A stretch of 48,378 nucleotides of DNA, from NCBI GenBank assembly GCA_026126165.1, contig JAHCJR010000018.1:1-48378 (forward strand), read 5' to 3'. The DNA is from Alphaproteobacteria bacterium (GTDB lineage: Bacteria > Pseudomonadota > Alphaproteobacteria > Ferrovibrionales > Ferrovibrionaceae). The notes under the pieces were generated by a model. It made no database searches, was not told where the DNA came from, and was given only the letters and a program-made list of their open reading frames with translations. This document shows, in pieces, positions 47,071 to 48,378 of this stretch (position 1 is the first letter of the stretch; each line of letters opens with the position of its first letter). Position numbers and translations under genes: made by a program.

Positions 47071-48279
47071 CTATTCCGCGGCGGTCGCCGGGCTGGTCCC
47101 GGCGATCGCCGCCTCGCGCCGGCCGGGCAGCCAGAGCGCGACGATGGCGGTGCCGGCGGCAAAAAGCAGCAGTGCCGCGAACAGCACGTCGAGCGCGCCG
47201 GTCACTTCGTAAAGCAGGGCGATGATGACCGGGCCGAGCGAGCCGATGCCAAGCGCCAGGACGAACTTGGCCCCGAAAGCCCTGCCCCGCCAGGCGGGTG
47301 GCGTATAGCGCGCAAGCAATGCGTTCTCCGCCGGCTGGCCGGCAAGGTTGAGACTGATCATCAGCGCCGCGGCACCGACCAGCGCCGGGCTGTAGAGCGT
47401 GAAGGCGAAGGCGATGACGGGGATCTGGAGCAGTTGCGCCCAGATATAGACGCCCTTCAGGCTGAACCGGTCCGCCAACTCACCGCCGGCCACCTGCGAG
47501 AGCGCGCTGACGGTGTAGCAGAGCGTCACCAGTCCGCCGATGGCGGCAACATCGAGCCCGATGCCCGACAGGCGCTCATCGAACAGCTTGGGCAGGGCGA
47601 AGGCCGTGCATTGGTAGATCAGGCCGGTCAACAGCATGGTAAAGGACAGCACGATGAAGGTGCGCTTGATGTCGGCGCGCGCCGGCGCCGGTTCGGGCGC
47701 CGCGTCCTGCCCGCCCTCGACGATGAAGCCACCGCGCATGGCCCACAGGAACCCAAGACCGATCAGAAGCGAAACGACGCCGGGCAGGATGAAAGCGGCA
47801 CGCCAGCCAAGCCACGCGGCGAGCGTCCCCGCCACGATGCCGGCCGCGGCCGTCCCTGCCGAACCGAACACGCCATTGATACCGAGAGCGCGGCCGCGAT
47901 TGAGCGCATGCCTGACCAGCCAGGGTATGCCTACCGGATGATAGATCGAGGCGAAAGTCCCGATCAGCGCCAGACCGATGGCGATGGAAAGCGGTCCGGT
48001 CGCAAGGCCGGTGGCGATCGAGGACAGGCCGACACCGAAATAGAAGACGGCGATCATGCCCGATGCGCTCCAGCGGTCGCCGAGCCAGCCGGCCGGCAGG
48101 GCACCGAGACCGAACATGACCATGCCAGGCAGCGAAAGCGCGATCAGCTCGCCATAGGAAAGGCCCCATTCGCGCTCCAGCACCAGGACCACGGTGGCAT
48201 AAAGCAGCGTGAAGAGATGGGAGAAGCTATGCGCGACGCCGGCGAAGCCGGTGGTCAGAAGCGATGCAGGGCGGGACAA
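47071..48279 (-). CDS. Major facilitator superfamily transporter
   Basis: A 402-residue MFS permease with about 12 membrane segments. The first helix reads GVAHSFSHLFTLLYATV, similar to the fosmidomycin-resistance (Fsr) group, and ALPAGWLGDRWS is the loop after helix 2. The probable start is TTG at 48279, with GAGG nine bases upstream; no in-frame ATG precedes helix 1. Substrate unknown. It is convergent with metY. Confidence 0.85.
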   Translation of the reverse strand: MSRPASLLTTGFAGVAHSFSHLFTLLYATVVLVLEREWGLSYGELIALSLPGMVMFGLGALPAGWLGDRWSASGMIAVFYFGVGLSSIATGLATGPLSIAIGLALIGTFASIYHPVGIPWLVRHALNRGRALGINGVFGSAGTAAAGIVAGTLAAWLGWRAAFILPGVVSLLIGLGFLWAMRGGFIVEGGQDAAPEPAPARADIKRTFIVLSFTMLLTGLIYQCTAFALPKLFDERLSGIGLDVAAIGGLVTLCYTVSALSQVAGGELADRFSLKGVYIWAQLLQIPVIAFAFTLYSPALVGAAALMISLNLAGQPAENALLARYTPPAWRGRAFGAKFVLALGIGSLGPVIIALLYEVTGALDVLFAALLLFAAGTAIVALWLPGRREAAIAGTSPATAAE

Positions 48280-48356
48280 GTCGTGGAGCCTCGGTTAGGG
48301 CGGCGGCGGCCCGCATTCTAGCGCCCTTCGAAGCGAGCTCAAACCTTCCATCGCCG

Positions 48357-48378
48357 CCCTCACCCGCCCTCTCCCAGA
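48357..48378. repeat. Partial REP-like repeat at window edge
   Basis: CCCTCACCC followed by CCCTCTCCCA matches the left half of the palindrome at 33259. The rest of the unit would lie beyond the window. Confidence 0.55.

Noticed and set aside
46213..48321. A 702-codon plus-strand open frame
   Set aside because: It is the complement and off-frame shadow of metY and the MFS gene; the composition is Arg/Gly/Ala-rich junk without motifs, an effect of high GC.

Overview
The window is high-GC, gene-dense chromosomal DNA from an alphaproteobacterium. Supporting signs are the order aminotransferase-hom-glpX-recJ, a DUF2842 protein, rplM-rpsI, a class I PHA synthase, a full liv-type ABC operon and a cox-type molybdenum hydroxylase cluster. 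A Rhodospirillales-like lineage is plausible, but the sequence alone does not fix genus or family. No replication or conjugation genes are seen, and there is no prophage.

Layout. 1-11.8 kb: a form II CoxL-type molybdenum hydroxylase (coxS partial, coxL, coxM, then a terminator), a frameshifted nucleoside transporter gene, and a tightly overlapping maturation operon (coxD, coxE, a split XdhC pair, a MoeA-like/MocA-like fusion, a SufS-type desulfurase, a SufU/NifU-like scaffold, a 73-aa unknown and DUF2842). 11.8-17.5 kb: a quorum-sensing locus of the CqsA/CqsS (alpha-hydroxyketone) type. It has a small unknown gene, a CqsS-like membrane sensor whose phospho-accepting His is an Arg, a short-chain reductase, and a convergent cqsA-like synthase. 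An AT-rich, palindrome-rich control region lies upstream of cqsA, followed by a separate intact histidine kinase. 17.8-19.5 kb: a methyltransferase and a Gly-rich PEP-CTERM surface protein behind a good sigma-54 promoter match. 19.8-24.3 kb: a hydrolase, two cell-wall enzymes, a host-attachment-family protein, a HigBA-type toxin-antitoxin pair whose toxin is cut short by an in-frame stop, and tRNA-Glu. 24.3-29.6 kb: recJ, glpX, hom and an aminotransferase in one minus-strand operon. 29.7-38.7 kb: an OmpA-like lipoprotein, phaC, a gamma carbonic anhydrase, a Bcr/CflA transporter, an EAL protein with a broken GGDEF, argC, rpsI and rplM. 38.8-43.8 kb: livFGMHK. 43.9 kb to the end: a thioesterase, a crotonase-family protein, a CoA-binding protein, metY and an MFS transporter.

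How the genes work together. The first 11.8 kb encode an enzyme plus a dedicated route to load sulfur and cytidylylated Mo cofactor into it. The 12-17.5 kb block could make, reduce and sense a small ketone signal. No response regulator of the LqsR or LuxO type is present in the window, so the output side is unknown. The quorum-sensing block is the most interesting part: its synthase keeps the CqsA hallmark motifs and its receptor keeps the CqsS sensor architecture, while the receptor looks unable to autophosphorylate in the usual way.
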